A stretch of DNA of 64,000 nt. It comes from Candidatus Leptovillus gracilis. Its GTDB lineage: Bacteria; Chloroflexota; Anaerolineae; Promineifilales; Promineifilaceae. A program made the position numbers and the translations under genes. The stretch lies in NCBI GenBank assembly GCA_016716065.1, contig JADJXA010000011.1, forward strand, positions 124,001-188,000. Direction: 5' to 3'. The notes under the pieces are model-generated. The model was not told the DNA's origin. It saw nothing but the letters and a program-made list of their open reading frames with translations, and did no database searches. Shown here piece after piece: positions 46,352 to 55,928 of the stretch; the first letter of the stretch is position 1, and each line of letters begins with the position of its first letter.

Positions 46352-48856
46352 TTAGGGGGTAATGGCCGCTGTTGGCGTTGTTGTAGGCAAGGCCGGGTTG
46401 GTGGACGCGCCGGGTTCGGCCATCTGCCCGTCGGCGTCGCTGTTTGGTGTTTCGCTGGGCGTGGGTGGCAGTGGTGTAGCTGTGGGCGGCGTCATTGTGG
46501 GCGGCAGTGGTGTGGCTGTCGCTGGCGGCGGCATGGGCGTGGGTGTGGGTGGCAGTGGTGTGGCTGTCGGTGGTGGTGGCGTGGGCGTAGGCGGCAGCGG
46601 CGTGGCTGTGGGGAGAACCCAGGTATTGGTGCTGTGACAGTGTGAGCATTGACCGCGTGGATGGCCTGCCGGCCGTGCATGGCAAGAATTACAGTTGGTG
46701 TACGTCGTATGGTCAAACACCACAGCCGTCCAGTCCGTGGTATTGTGGCAGCTGGAACATTGGCCGGGCCAATGACCGGCCGGCGTGTTGTGGCAGGCCA
46801 GGCAGTCTGTTAGACCGGTGTGGTCCATGGAAATCTCCCACCAATCGTTTGTGGTGTGGCACTGCGAGCATTGCCCGGTGTAATGTCCGGTGGGCGAAGT
46901 ATGGCAGGTGGCGCAGTCTGTGTAGCCATCATGGCTGAAAATAGATGTGCGCCAGTCGCTGGTGGTGTGGCAGAGTGAGCATTGTCCCGGGTAATGATTG
47001 GCCTGACTGTGGCAGTTGGTGCATGTCGTATAGCCGTCGTGATTGAACTGCGCGTCTTCCCAACCGTTGGTGCTGTGGCAGTTGACGCATTGGCCGCTGT
47101 AATGGCCGGTGGGGGCCGTATGGCAGCTCAGGCAGTCTGTCAGACCGATGTGGTTGACATTAACATTGTACCAATTTTCGGTGGTATGGCAGGTGGCGCA
47201 GCGGCCGTCATAGTGGCCTGGGGGAGGGTTGTGGCAGGATTCGCAGTTGTTTGCATTGTTATGGTTCATTTCCACTTGCCGCCAATCCGCCGTGCCGTGG
47301 CAGCTTGAACATTGCCCGCCATAATGGCCGTTGGGCGCATCAGATTGATGGCAGCTCTGGCAGTTCATCGCCCCATTGTGTTTGATTTGCAGATAATTCC
47401 AATTTTCGGTGGTGTGGCAGTCGAAGCACAGCCCGAAGGAATGGCCGCTGGGCGGTTGATGACAGGTGGCGCAGTCGGTGTAGCCCTCATGGTTAAACAA
47501 CGGCTGCCGCCAATCGTTGGTGGTGTGGCAGTTGGCGCACTGCCCGGTGTAGGTGTGGCCGGCTGGGGCTTCGGTGGCATGGCAGTTCAGGCAGTCGGTC
47601 TGGCCGGTGTGGTCGAACACGGCCGTATCCCAACGGCGCGTATCGTGGCAGCCGCTGCACTGCCCGGCATAATGGTCGGTCGGCTGGTCAGTTTGATGGC
47701 AGCTCTGGCAATCTACCGCGCCACGATGGTTAAATGTCGCCAACTGCCAGTCGCCGGTGCTGCTGTGGCAGTCCACGCACGCGCTGCCGTAATGTCTGCT
47801 TGGCGCGTCGGCTTCGTGGCAGCTTGTGCATTCATAGATGCGGGCATGATCGAAGGCCACGCCCGCCCAGGTGGTCGTGTCGGTGTGGCAGCGGCGGCAC
47901 TCGCCAATGAATTCTTCGTAATGCCGCGCCGGTGTTGCCGCAGCGTGGCAAAGCAGACAATCCTCGTCGCGATCGTGGACGAATTGAATCATGGTCCAAT
48001 CGGCCGTATTGGTGTGGCAGCGGATGCAGTCGGTGGGGTAATGGTTGGCTGGGCTTACGGCTGTGTGGCAAGATTCACATTCCACCACGCCAACATGGTC
48101 AAACTGATACGGCGTCCAGTCGTCTGTGGTATGGCAGTCGCTGCATTCGCCGCGAAAATGAGCGGGGTAGCGCGGGTTGTCGGGCAGCAGTTGGTGGCAG
48201 CTGCTGCATTGTGTTGGTGTGCTGGTGTACTGCCCATCCCCATGACACGCCAGGCAGTCTACATTAATGTGGCCGCCAGTCAGAGGCAGATTGACGTGGG
48301 CAACGCCGTCGGTCAGGAAAGCGATGGGCTGCCCGTCAATGTTGGTTGGCGGGGCGATAGGTGACGTTTGTGGCAAGACGGCCATCATCTCGGCTCGGGT
48401 ATTGGCTGCTTGCAGGGCGGCTATTTTTTGGCTCAAACCTTCTACCAGGTCACTGTAGGCCGATTTCTCGATGGCTGCGACGATGATCTTGGCTTGCTGG
48501 AGTAGTTGGGCCAGACGGCCGTATAACGCCACCTGTTCTTCTTTTGGGTTTTGGTCAATCGCCAGGATGACGTCATTCAGGGAAGTATCGAAAGCGGCAA
48601 CAGCCGTGCTAGTGTGATTACGGCCGTCCGACCGAGCCAGGTCAGCCAGGCGGTATTCGGCCAGACGCAGCGCTTGCTGCGCCCGGTTGGCGGCGCTGTT
48701 GGGCAGCGCCAACGACCAGGCTTCGGCTGTAAGCTGCACAGTGTACAGGCTGTGCCCTGGTTGGAAAGGATGCGTTTCCACCAGAAACGCCAAAGCAGCC
48801 AGACCCATCAGAATGGCGGCGGAAGTGTACATTAAAAATGGGAGCTGCTTCTTCAT
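46352..48856 (-). CDS. 29-heme c-type cytochrome with Pro/Thr-rich tail
   Basis: An exported cytochrome of about 834 residues with 29 CxxCH sites by my count, from CLACH near residue 200 to CSHCH near 750. The N-terminus has one helix (FLMYTSAAILMGLAALAFLV), then an alpha-helical region with no heme. From residue 200, units of about 35 residues alternate D-C-x-x-C-H and G-x-C-x-x-C-H-T-T-x-D-W. Spaced His residues (FDHVG, FNHRG, FNHEG) could be distal ligands. The last 90 residues are Pro/Thr-rich. ATG 48856 is preferred over 48862 because of AGGAG spacing. It probably conducts electrons across or along the cell surface; this is inference from heme number and neighbours. Confidence 0.87.
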   Translation of the reverse strand: MKKQLPFLMYTSAAILMGLAALAFLVETHPFQPGHSLYTVQLTAEAWSLALPNSAANRAQQALRLAEYRLADLARSDGRNHTSTAVAAFDTSLNDVILAIDQNPKEEQVALYGRLAQLLQQAKIIVAAIEKSAYSDLVEGLSQKIAALQAANTRAEMMAVLPQTSPIAPPTNIDGQPIAFLTDGVAHVNLPLTGGHINVDCLACHGDGQYTSTPTQCSSCHQLLPDNPRYPAHFRGECSDCHTTDDWTPYQFDHVGVVECESCHTAVSPANHYPTDCIRCHTNTADWTMIQFVHDRDEDCLLCHAAATPARHYEEFIGECRRCHTDTTTWAGVAFDHARIYECTSCHEADAPSRHYGSACVDCHSSTGDWQLATFNHRGAVDCQSCHQTDQPTDHYAGQCSGCHDTRRWDTAVFDHTGQTDCLNCHATEAPAGHTYTGQCANCHTTNDWRQPLFNHEGYTDCATCHQPPSGHSFGLCFDCHTTENWNYLQIKHNGAMNCQSCHQSDAPNGHYGGQCSSCHGTADWRQVEMNHNNANNCESCHNPPPGHYDGRCATCHTTENWYNVNVNHIGLTDCLSCHTAPTGHYSGQCVNCHSTNGWEDAQFNHDGYTTCTNCHSQANHYPGQCSLCHTTSDWRTSIFSHDGYTDCATCHTSPTGHYTGQCSQCHTTNDWWEISMDHTGLTDCLACHNTPAGHWPGQCSSCHNTTDWTAVVFDHTTYTNCNSCHARPAGHPRGQCSHCHSTNTWVLPTATPLPPTPTPPPPTATPLPPTPTPMPPPATATPLPPTMTPPTATPLPPTPSETPNSDADGQMAEPGASTNPALPTTTPTAAITP

Positions 48857-48953
48857 GAGCATCTCTCCTCCCAGATTTCAAGTCTGGGACCGGTGTTCAG
48901 TGGTTGATGTTTGGCGGTAGGTTGCACTGAGTACTGATTACTCAATAGGGGCG

Positions 48954-49975
48954 CTAGTTTGCCCGAAAATCATCCTTGTCTATCTGGCCGGTTGGGTGGC
49001 AAGACAGGCAGTCTACCGTTTCCGCCGGCGTTAGTTGTGCATGGGCGACCAGCATGTCGGCTGTGCCGTGGCAGTTATGGCATAGATAGTGCGTGTAGCT
49101 GTCTACGTGGCAGGTCTGGCATGGCAAACGGCCGTCGCCGCCATGATCTAACGGAAAGGTGTGCTGCGTCAACTGCGCCGAAGACCAGGTCACCGCATCA
49201 TGACACCGCTGGCACTCCAGACCAAATTGACCAATATGAAGCTCTGGCTCGGCGTGGCAGGCGGCGCAGGCCGATGGTGTGTTGGCATAGGTCTGGTTTG
49301 CATGACACGCTTCGCAGGCCACTGCGGCGTGTGCCCCGACCAGGACAAAGTGTTGGTTGTGATCGAAATTTGCCAGACGATCATGCCCATCGTGGCAAGC
49401 CACGCAGCCATCGCCATACCGTTCTTGATGTTGAGCCATGTAATCTGGGGCGTGGTTAGTATGGCAGGTAACGCAGTCTATGGCCTCTTGCCCAAACTGG
49501 CCCAAATGATGGCAGCTTTCACAGTTTAACGGCTGCCCATCATAGCCGGTGTGGTGCTGGTCCAGGCTAAAATCGGCCAGAAGCGTGTGGTCCACATTGT
49601 TAAAGGCGAAAACGGTGATTTTGGCGTCGCGCCCTTTGTGTTCGGTGTGGCAGCTTTGGCAGTCTGAGGTGACCGGCAGCAAGCCATGCAGGCCAAAGGC
49701 TGCGGCGCGTTGTTCGGCCACGTCTACGTGGCAGTTCTGGCAGCGGTTGTCTATGATGCAATGAATGGGACCATGACAATGGGTACATTCCTGTTGGAAT
49801 TCGGCGTGAGAATTGTAACCGCCCAACATGTCCCCACTGGCGTTAACAGCCGACAGCGGCCCAATGTTATGGTGGGTAACTATGAAGTAACCGCCTATCA
49901 TCATGCCTATCATCATTAGCAAAGACGCCCCAGCCCCAGAGGAGTCGCCAGAAAGTAAATCAGTTTGCGGTGCAT
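48954..49975 (-). CDS. 12-heme c-type cytochrome, N-terminus frameshifted
   Basis: Twelve CxxCH sites are visible: CTHCH, CQNCH, CQSCH, CESCH, CVTCH, CVACH, CEACH, CAACH, CQRCH, CQTCH, CHNCH and CLSCH. The open frame has only a TTG start at 49922. Upstream in another phase, ATG 49975 encodes MHRKLIYFLATPLGLG, which looks like the missing start of its membrane anchor. One extra G in the GGGG run at 49928-49931 would join the two as one helix ending MMIGMMIGGYFIVTHH. The protein is probably anchored outside and works with the 29-heme cytochrome, 90 bases downstream. The frameshift may be a sequencing error. Confidence 0.82.
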
Positions 49976-50295
49976 GTGACCCCCTGACTATAACCGTTCA
50001 CGCCCCCGAAGTTGAGCCTGCCAAAAACGATTTGCCTTCGACAAGTTCAGGAAAAGGGTGAATCACTATCCCTGATTCGATTCTCGCAAAGGCCATATTG
50101 AAGTGCTAGTACCAATGTACCAATCGCTCCTTAACCAATCCTCAACGGTGGGGAGCAACGGCTTATGCGGAATGGTACATGGATTAAATGTTGATGATGT
50201 GGATTCGTGTGGCTCAAAATGGAGAGAAATGTGTTTATCTGCCGCGTCTGCCAAAATCCACGTCTGGTTTGAAAGTGGCAAAGATAGCCCGGCCG
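49976..50295. other. Intergenic region with short dispersed motifs
   Basis: About 320 bases without a gene I can support. It holds TTGAGCCTGCCAAA/TTCGACAAGTTCAGG, a diverged copy of the 3829 palindrome, and CTTAACCAATCCTCAACGGT near 50130, a motif also found near 55223 and 55847. A 71-codon minus-strand open stretch (50066-50281) lacks coding features. Confidence 0.5.
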
Positions 50296-51732
50296 TTATT
50301 CCTTATCTATCACCGGTAAATAGACCACGTAGGTGTCGGCAAGCTGCTCTGCGCCAAAGTAGACAAAGGCGCGGCCAACGATGTCGCGGTTGATGCGGTG
50401 CTGTGGCGCACCGATGGCCGGGTCGTTATAGCCATCGCCGTTTACATCGCCGGCTAGATCGGCGCTAAAGCCATAGGCGGACTCTGCTTTGTTGCCTTCA
50501 CCGATCCAATTTGCGTTGGCGCTGATGCCGCCCGATATACCCAGGTAAAGAAAGACGCTCCCTTCCAACGATTGGTCGTGGGTGTATTGGGGCGCGCCGA
50601 TGAGCAGGTCGGGCAGGGCGTCGCCGTTGACATGGCCGGCGCTGACGGCCGTGCCAAATCTGGCCCCGGTTTGCCCGGAAAATGCCGACCAGACGGCCGT
50701 ATCCCCTACCCCTTGCCCGCTGCCGGGGTAGAGAAATACCGCACCTTCATTGTCAGCCGCGCCGTCAAAATAAGGCGCGCCCACCATCATGTCGCTCTGA
50801 CCGTCCTGGTTGAAATCGGCGGCGGTGATGGCTGCGCCAAACAGGCTGTTGGCCTGTCCACCGCGAATCGTCTGGTCGGCTGTGCCGCCGGGTCCGCTGC
50901 TGCCGCCCAGAAACAGGAAAACAGCCCCTTCATCTACGAGTGCACCATCATAAAAAGGCGCGCCGACTGCCACGTCGTCGTAGCCATCGCCGTTGACATC
51001 ACCGACCAGGGCGATGGCCGTGCCAAAAGCGGCGTTGGTTTGTCCACCGACGGCCGTCCAGTCGGGAGTGCCGCTTAACCCGGCAGCCGAACCTAAAAAA
51101 AGAAAGGCCGCCCCTTCGTGGCTTAACGTGTCGCTGTACCAACGCGCACCCACCAGCACATCGTCGAAACCGTCGCCGTTTACATCGCCGCCCCCAGCGA
51201 TGCTGTAGCCTAGCTGCGCTTCTTTTTGGTTGCTTTCATAGGTCCAGGTGGCCGCGGCGGGCAATCCCTGGGCCGAACCCAGGTAAAGATAAACGCGCCC
51301 TTCTTCTGGCTGACCCTGGTTGCTGCGATATGCGCCGATCAGCACATCGCCATAGCTGTCGCCGTTCACGTCGCCGACAGCCACGGCGAAACCGTAACGC
51401 GCCCCGGTGAGATCGCTGCCCGCTGACCAGGCGGGCTGGCTGTTAAGACCGCCAGCGGAGCCATGAAACAAAAAAGCGGCTCCGCCGCGCGTCTGGCCGT
51501 TGTCGAAGCGGGGCGCGCCGACGATGAGGTCGTCGAAGTTGTCGCCGTTTACGTCAACGGTGGCAAGGGCATAGCCATATTCGCCGCCCACCTGGCTGCC
51601 CGCCGCCGACCAGGCCAGCAGCAGGGCGCGCAAGGGGTTGGGGGTGGCAAAGAGGAGACAAGAGAGGAGGAGTACGGCCGTTAAACTGACCGCTACTCCT
51701 TTTTTGTTTTTCTCAACCCGCTTTTGGCGCAT
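50296..51732 (-). CDS. Secreted FG-GAP/integrin-alpha-like beta-propeller protein
   Basis: A 478-residue exported protein. The signal peptide is VAVSLTAVLLLSCLLFA. About seven FG-GAP repeats follow, each with a DVNGDGYDD-type calcium loop and an IGAP/VGAP strand, for example VDVNGDNFDDLIVGAP. They should fold as a seven-bladed propeller. The chain ends DTYVVYLPVIDKE, a hydrophobic tail shared in pattern with the next gene upstream (RTFLPVTTNQ). A role in adhesion or in a surface complex is likely; the location between a cytochrome gene and the large secreted protein gene suggests a surface redox assembly. Confidence 0.87.
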   Translation of the reverse strand: MRQKRVEKNKKGVAVSLTAVLLLSCLLFATPNPLRALLLAWSAAGSQVGGEYGYALATVDVNGDNFDDLIVGAPRFDNGQTRGGAAFLFHGSAGGLNSQPAWSAGSDLTGARYGFAVAVGDVNGDSYGDVLIGAYRSNQGQPEEGRVYLYLGSAQGLPAAATWTYESNQKEAQLGYSIAGGGDVNGDGFDDVLVGARWYSDTLSHEGAAFLFLGSAAGLSGTPDWTAVGGQTNAAFGTAIALVGDVNGDGYDDVAVGAPFYDGALVDEGAVFLFLGGSSGPGGTADQTIRGGQANSLFGAAITAADFNQDGQSDMMVGAPYFDGAADNEGAVFLYPGSGQGVGDTAVWSAFSGQTGARFGTAVSAGHVNGDALPDLLIGAPQYTHDQSLEGSVFLYLGISGGISANANWIGEGNKAESAYGFSADLAGDVNGDGYNDPAIGAPQHRINRDIVGRAFVYFGAEQLADTYVVYLPVIDKE

Positions 51733-51750
51733 GGTTCCCTTTTGCCAATA

Positions 51751-51830
51751 GCCCCCGGAGGTTCTGAACCTCCGGGGGCCTGTTCTTTCCAGGCAAACCT
51801 GACGGGTCTTTGAGACCGTCAGGTTTGCCT
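51751..51830 (-). terminator. Two tandem hairpins after the large secreted protein gene
   Basis: AGGCAAACCTGACGG (51791-51805) pairs with CCGTCAGGTTTGCCT (51816-51830). GCCCCCGGAGGTT (51751-51763) pairs with AACCTCCGGGGGC (51767-51779). On the minus strand they follow the stop at 51835 and precede the FG-GAP gene start. U tracts are weak, so they may also be processing or dispersed elements. Confidence 0.6.
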
Positions 51831-51834
51831 CCCT

Positions 51835-54800
51835 TTACTGATTAGTCGTTACCGGCAGGAATGTGCGGTAGCCAACAAACAAGGCGGTTGTCACTTCGTT
51901 GGACCAACGGCCATGGTTGTCTTGCGCCCGGAAGCTGATCATGTGGTTGCCGAGGCTAAGATCGGTCACTGGAATGGTGAAGGATTTCTGGTTGCTCAAC
52001 AGACCATCCAGGTCCGAACGCCATTCATAGGCTGCGATTTGGGCAGAGCCTAACGGCCGTGCGCTGCCGATAAAAGTAAGGTCCCCGGCCGAATAGTCGG
52101 CGGCCGTGTGGCTGGTGTAAAGGATGGAGACATAGGGAGGCGTGTTAGCGGCCGTGTCTTCGTTCAGGAACATGACCCGGCGGAAGATGGCGTCACTGTT
52201 AGAGACGTTCTCTAATTCGTCTTCCTGCCACTGGTTCCAGATGACATAGTAATACGTGCCGCCATTATTGCAGGTGTTGGCTGCCTCGCCAGAAAGGTCT
52301 TCGCGGTCATGTTCCAGCCAGTCGAAGCCCATGGTGATTTCGCCGGTTCCAGCGTTAGCGTACTCCACCAGGAAGTAGTCATCGCCATAGGTGGTAGCGC
52401 GGCTGTAGAACAGGTCCAACGGCACGGCCTCACCGTCAGCGACGGTGGTGTTGTCGCCGGTCTCGTAGACGATGAAGAACTTGGATGGGTCGCGTACATC
52501 ATCTTCGTAGCCGGTAAAACCGATTCCTTTCAGGTCTGTGATGGGCAGCATTTTGAGGCCACCGGTAGGCGTGTAGCGCGGGTCAAGGATGGTCACTCTG
52601 TTGCCGGTGAGCTGCGAGAGGTTGCGGGATTGTTCAAACGCGCCGGCGGCGTAATCGAAACAAACTCTGGTGTAGTCGGAACCAGCGCCGTAATTTTCGC
52701 AAGCGGTCGGGTCGGTGGCATCTTCTTCGCCCTCGCCGCCCAGTGCAGCCGGGGTGGTTGTCCAGGTTAAGCCGCCGTCGAAGGAACGACGAGCATATAA
52801 GTTATAGTGGTCATTGCCGACGCTGTTGGCCTGCCAGTTAGGCGACCAGGCGTACATCATCATGATGAAGTCGCCGTCAATGAAACCGCGATGCCCTTTG
52901 GCAACGTCATAGGGGTTTTCCCAGGACTGATCATCCAGATCGTTGTCGTTGCAGGTATACCCACCCAGGGTTGATGCGCCGCCACACTGTCGCCACTCGG
53001 TTACTTTGGGGAAGGGCGTCACCCCGCCGTCCCAGGGAAAGGCGGCCGCGCAGTCGTCACCGCTGGTACCATTGTCACACGAGACAATGCTGGTGCCCGA
53101 GACGTTGATCATATTGCTCAGGCACAGCCCTTCCAGATAACGCGGGTTGGAACCGTCGGTGTAGACCCATTCGTCGCAGACCAGATTCTCATAAGCGTAA
53201 GGGTTGTAGCCTTCGGGCAAGCAACGTTCGATGGTTGTGGGGTCGTTGTCGGTGTCACATAGCACCCAGATACCATCGGGCACTTTGGTCATGCGTAGGA
53301 AGATGTCGGCCGGACCGCCCTGGTTGAGGATGCCTTGCTTGACAATCAGGACCGATGAAACGCCACTCTGGCCAATTTGGTGAATGGGCTGCGACATATG
53401 CGAGAAGCGGCGGGAAATTTCGGTTTCGTAGAAGTCGTTGCCGAAATCGTCCTCCATCATCGGGAAGAATTCGCCTGGGATGCAATCTTCATCATGGGGG
53501 CCGCAGACGGCCGGCTGATTGAGCATACCACCCTGCAGCAAAAACTCCGGGTTCAGCATGTCGAAGGAGTAGTACCACATGTTCTTGCCAATGTCTTCAG
53601 GTTCAGCATCGTCGTCGGTGCTGCCCTCACCGAGAGCTTTAGACTCCTCCGCGCCCATGATGACAATAGCACTGTCATAGACGATGGTGGACTCTACGGG
53701 TTCAAAGTAGAGGCTGTCATAGGGCTGCACATTGACACGCGGTCGGGAGGAGCCAACACGGCCTTGCAGGACACGGCCGTCTTCAGTCTGACACAGTTGC
53801 AGAGTTGTACCACCCGGGTTGGTCCAGGAGACCGGTATAGTGCAGTAGGTTGAATTCTCAGATTGGGTTATTCCTGTTTTGACGGCATTGGGATCGTCCC
53901 AATTCACATCCGGCAGCACTGTCGCGCCGTAGGGATCGGTGTCGTCGAATTCAACGTAGCAGTAGGGATCACTACCCAGGGCTTTGCACATCTTATTGTC
54001 GGTCAGGCGGATGGGCATGGCCATGGGCACGGCAACCTTAGGCATGGTTTCGCCTGCATACGCGGCAATATCAATCGGAATGGCATCGTCACTGTCGTCG
54101 CTCATGACCATGACGAAATCATCCAGAGAGACGAACGAATACCAGAGGTCGGTTTGCTGGTTAACCACAGCGCCAGACCAACCTTCGCCGGGGCCGAGGC
54201 CCTGTCCGGGGCGTAGACCTTCGGGGTCTTCCTGCCAGGTCATCATAAAACCACCAGCGCTGTCGCCGGCCATCTCCAGGCGGTTGGCGTCGCGGCGGCC
54301 AGAAGTCAACCGTTCGGCTTTGGTCCAGACAATGTCGTAGCCCATAGAGGCGTCATCTAGCTCAACCGGCAGCAATTGCCCGCGCGCAGACCAGACACAG
54401 GAATAGGGGATCTCGCCAACTTCGGGAAAGCCCATCCCCGTGTAGTCCACCGAGTTTTGGCTGCCAGCTACGCCCCAGATGTCGCGCACATACAAGTCGG
54501 GCAAACCAAAGTCTTCTTGCAGGTCTAACACATCCTCATTTACAAAGGTGTACATGGGCGAGCCGCCATCGCAGTATTTGCTGATCCAGCCGACCAGGAC
54601 TTTGTCGCCAGCAATGGTGAAAGTCATGTTGTGGGCGTCGCCAGGATAGGGGTGGCCGTTTGCCAGGGTAAAAGAGGATAAATCTGCGGAAAGAGAGAGG
54701 TTGGTACGTTTCCAGGTTGCGCCGTCATCCAGGGAAAGGGCCGCATAAGCATCGTGGGCGCCGAAACCGGCGCCGCTCAGGATGCTGTAGATACCCTCTA

Positions 54801-55095
54801 CCCCTTCTTCTTCCTCTGGAAGCGAGTCTATGTAGACGGCCACCAGGGGTTTGGCGTTATCGCGGGTATCAACCAATGTGCCAGCGGCGTCGTAGTATAG
54901 GGTGCTGGTAATGACGCCATCTGACGTTTGTGCGGGGACATAGAAGGCCATGTGGTTGAGATTGGCGCGTTCGGTTTCCTGGTCCGGCGTTTTGGAGATG
55001 TTGCGCCGGAACATCTGGCCGTCATCGGCAAAAGCAGTGACTGTAGCCAACGCGATGGCTAAAATGACGAAAATTAACCAATGCTTCTTACTCAT
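51835..55095 (-). CDS. Large secreted Cys-rich protein with BNR-like repeats (choice-of-anchor O-like)
   Basis: A 1086-residue exported protein. The signal peptide is WLIFVILAIALATVTAFA. Two or more BNR/sialidase-like Asp boxes occur (SLDDGATWKR near 125 and SFDGGLTWTT near 770), so a propeller is likely. Many Cys pairs (CDGGSPMY, CVWSARG, CNDND) suggest disulfides. A C-terminal immunoglobulin/PKD-like region precedes the end YRTFLPVTTNQ. It resembles, from memory, proteins annotated as choice-of-anchor O, which often accompany multiheme cytochromes. It contains few ACGGCCGT sites. No catalytic residues can be named. With the cytochromes and FG-GAP protein it may form a surface electron-transfer complex. 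Confidence 0.7.
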   Translation of the reverse strand: MSKKHWLIFVILAIALATVTAFADDGQMFRRNISKTPDQETERANLNHMAFYVPAQTSDGVITSTLYYDAAGTLVDTRDNAKPLVAVYIDSLPEEEEGVEGIYSILSGAGFGAHDAYAALSLDDGATWKRTNLSLSADLSSFTLANGHPYPGDAHNMTFTIAGDKVLVGWISKYCDGGSPMYTFVNEDVLDLQEDFGLPDLYVRDIWGVAGSQNSVDYTGMGFPEVGEIPYSCVWSARGQLLPVELDDASMGYDIVWTKAERLTSGRRDANRLEMAGDSAGGFMMTWQEDPEGLRPGQGLGPGEGWSGAVVNQQTDLWYSFVSLDDFVMVMSDDSDDAIPIDIAAYAGETMPKVAVPMAMPIRLTDNKMCKALGSDPYCYVEFDDTDPYGATVLPDVNWDDPNAVKTGITQSENSTYCTIPVSWTNPGGTTLQLCQTEDGRVLQGRVGSSRPRVNVQPYDSLYFEPVESTIVYDSAIVIMGAEESKALGEGSTDDDAEPEDIGKNMWYYSFDMLNPEFLLQGGMLNQPAVCGPHDEDCIPGEFFPMMEDDFGNDFYETEISRRFSHMSQPIHQIGQSGVSSVLIVKQGILNQGGPADIFLRMTKVPDGIWVLCDTDNDPTTIERCLPEGYNPYAYENLVCDEWVYTDGSNPRYLEGLCLSNMINVSGTSIVSCDNGTSGDDCAAAFPWDGGVTPFPKVTEWRQCGGASTLGGYTCNDNDLDDQSWENPYDVAKGHRGFIDGDFIMMMYAWSPNWQANSVGNDHYNLYARRSFDGGLTWTTTPAALGGEGEEDATDPTACENYGAGSDYTRVCFDYAAGAFEQSRNLSQLTGNRVTILDPRYTPTGGLKMLPITDLKGIGFTGYEDDVRDPSKFFIVYETGDNTTVADGEAVPLDLFYSRATTYGDDYFLVEYANAGTGEITMGFDWLEHDREDLSGEAANTCNNGGTYYYVIWNQWQEDELENVSNSDAIFRRVMFLNEDTAANTPPYVSILYTSHTAADYSAGDLTFIGSARPLGSAQIAAYEWRSDLDGLLSNQKSFTIPVTDLSLGNHMISFRAQDNHGRWSNEVTTALFVGYRTFLPVTTNQ

Positions 55096-55324
55096 ATTCC
55101 TAACCCTCCGGTCTGTCAGCGACCAAATATGTGATTGTGGCGGATAAACGAGGCGTCAAGATCGGGCTGGCAACTATGTGGTCTTTATGTGCCTCTCGAC
55201 ATGGGACTAACGTACTATGGACTACTTAACCGATCCTCAACGGCCGTTTGCCTGGCAGCTAGTTGTTGAGCAAACAAGATGATGATGGGTGAAAATGAGG
55301 CGATGGGCGGCTGGTGGGCGCGGT
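55096..55324. promoter_or_regulatory. Intergenic region with the CTTAACC-type motif
   Basis: The region upstream of the large secreted protein should contain its promoter; TTTATGTGCC and TACTATGG words are present but no convincing -35/-10 pair. CTTAACCGATCCTCAACGGC lies near 55223, a copy of the motif near 50130 and 55847. Confidence 0.4.
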
Positions 55325-55714
55325 TTAGAGGGGTTCAGGCCACTGTGAATGGGCTTCGGGCAGGCATTGGATGTGGACGAGGGCGGCGGCATTATCCGGG
55401 TCGGGAAGGACGAAGAGGGTGCTGATGGTGGTGAGGAGACGTTTTTGCGCCGGGCCATTCACCAGCAGGTGGAAAGCGCGGACGGGTTGGTTGTGGTGGA
55501 GGGCGTCGAGAATAGGGCAGCCTGGCCCACAGAACGGCCGTCCATCCGGCGTTTCTCCTTGCAACAACTGCCAGCAAGGTTGACCTAAGGCTTCAGCGGT
55601 GCTGATCCCAAACAACGTTTCGGCTGCCGTATTCCACAAAACAATTCGTTGTTGGTAGTCAACGGCAAATGTCGCGTCTCCAATGTTACTCAATATGTTG
55701 AGAATTTCTGCCAC
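55325..55714 (-). CDS. Stand-alone PAS-domain protein with conserved Cys motif
   Basis: A 129-residue PAS domain (ILSNIGDATFAVDYQQRIVL then WNTAAETLFGISTAEALGQP). It contains the motif CW-x12-PFC-x3-CP (C-x14-C-x3-C) near 47-66, identical in spacing to the PAS domain of the next gene upstream. No output domain follows. Three cysteines suggest redox, metal or cofactor sensing, but a disulfide or a purely structural role is possible. It may compete with or modulate the PAS-SARP regulator, since the two are paralogs 215 bases apart. Confidence 0.8.
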   Translation of the reverse strand: MAEILNILSNIGDATFAVDYQQRIVLWNTAAETLFGISTAEALGQPCWQLLQGETPDGRPFCGPGCPILDALHHNQPVRAFHLLVNGPAQKRLLTTISTLFVLPDPDNAAALVHIQCLPEAHSQWPEPL

Positions 55715-55928
55715 GCAACAGCTCCATCACAGGTGGTGGAAGATGGTTCTGGCATGTCGCAGTCTGGATGGTAGCTGGTATGCGGTTTGAGGATTCCAGA
55801 ACGGGTTGCTTTGCTCTTCTTGGACTTAACTGTAAATCGGCTTACTTAACCAACCCTCAACAGTGTGGTTAATTGGGCCGCAGCTTGCGGGCAAAACGTG
55901 GCGAATGTTTGCCGAGGGAGCAAAATAG

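Noticed and set aside
47312..48364. 350-codon plus-strand frame opposite the 29-heme cytochrome
   Set aside because: Shadow caused by the regular CxxCH repeats on the minus strand.
50066..50281. 71-codon minus-strand frame
   Set aside because: No start signal, no recognisable motif and position in a repeat-bearing gap.
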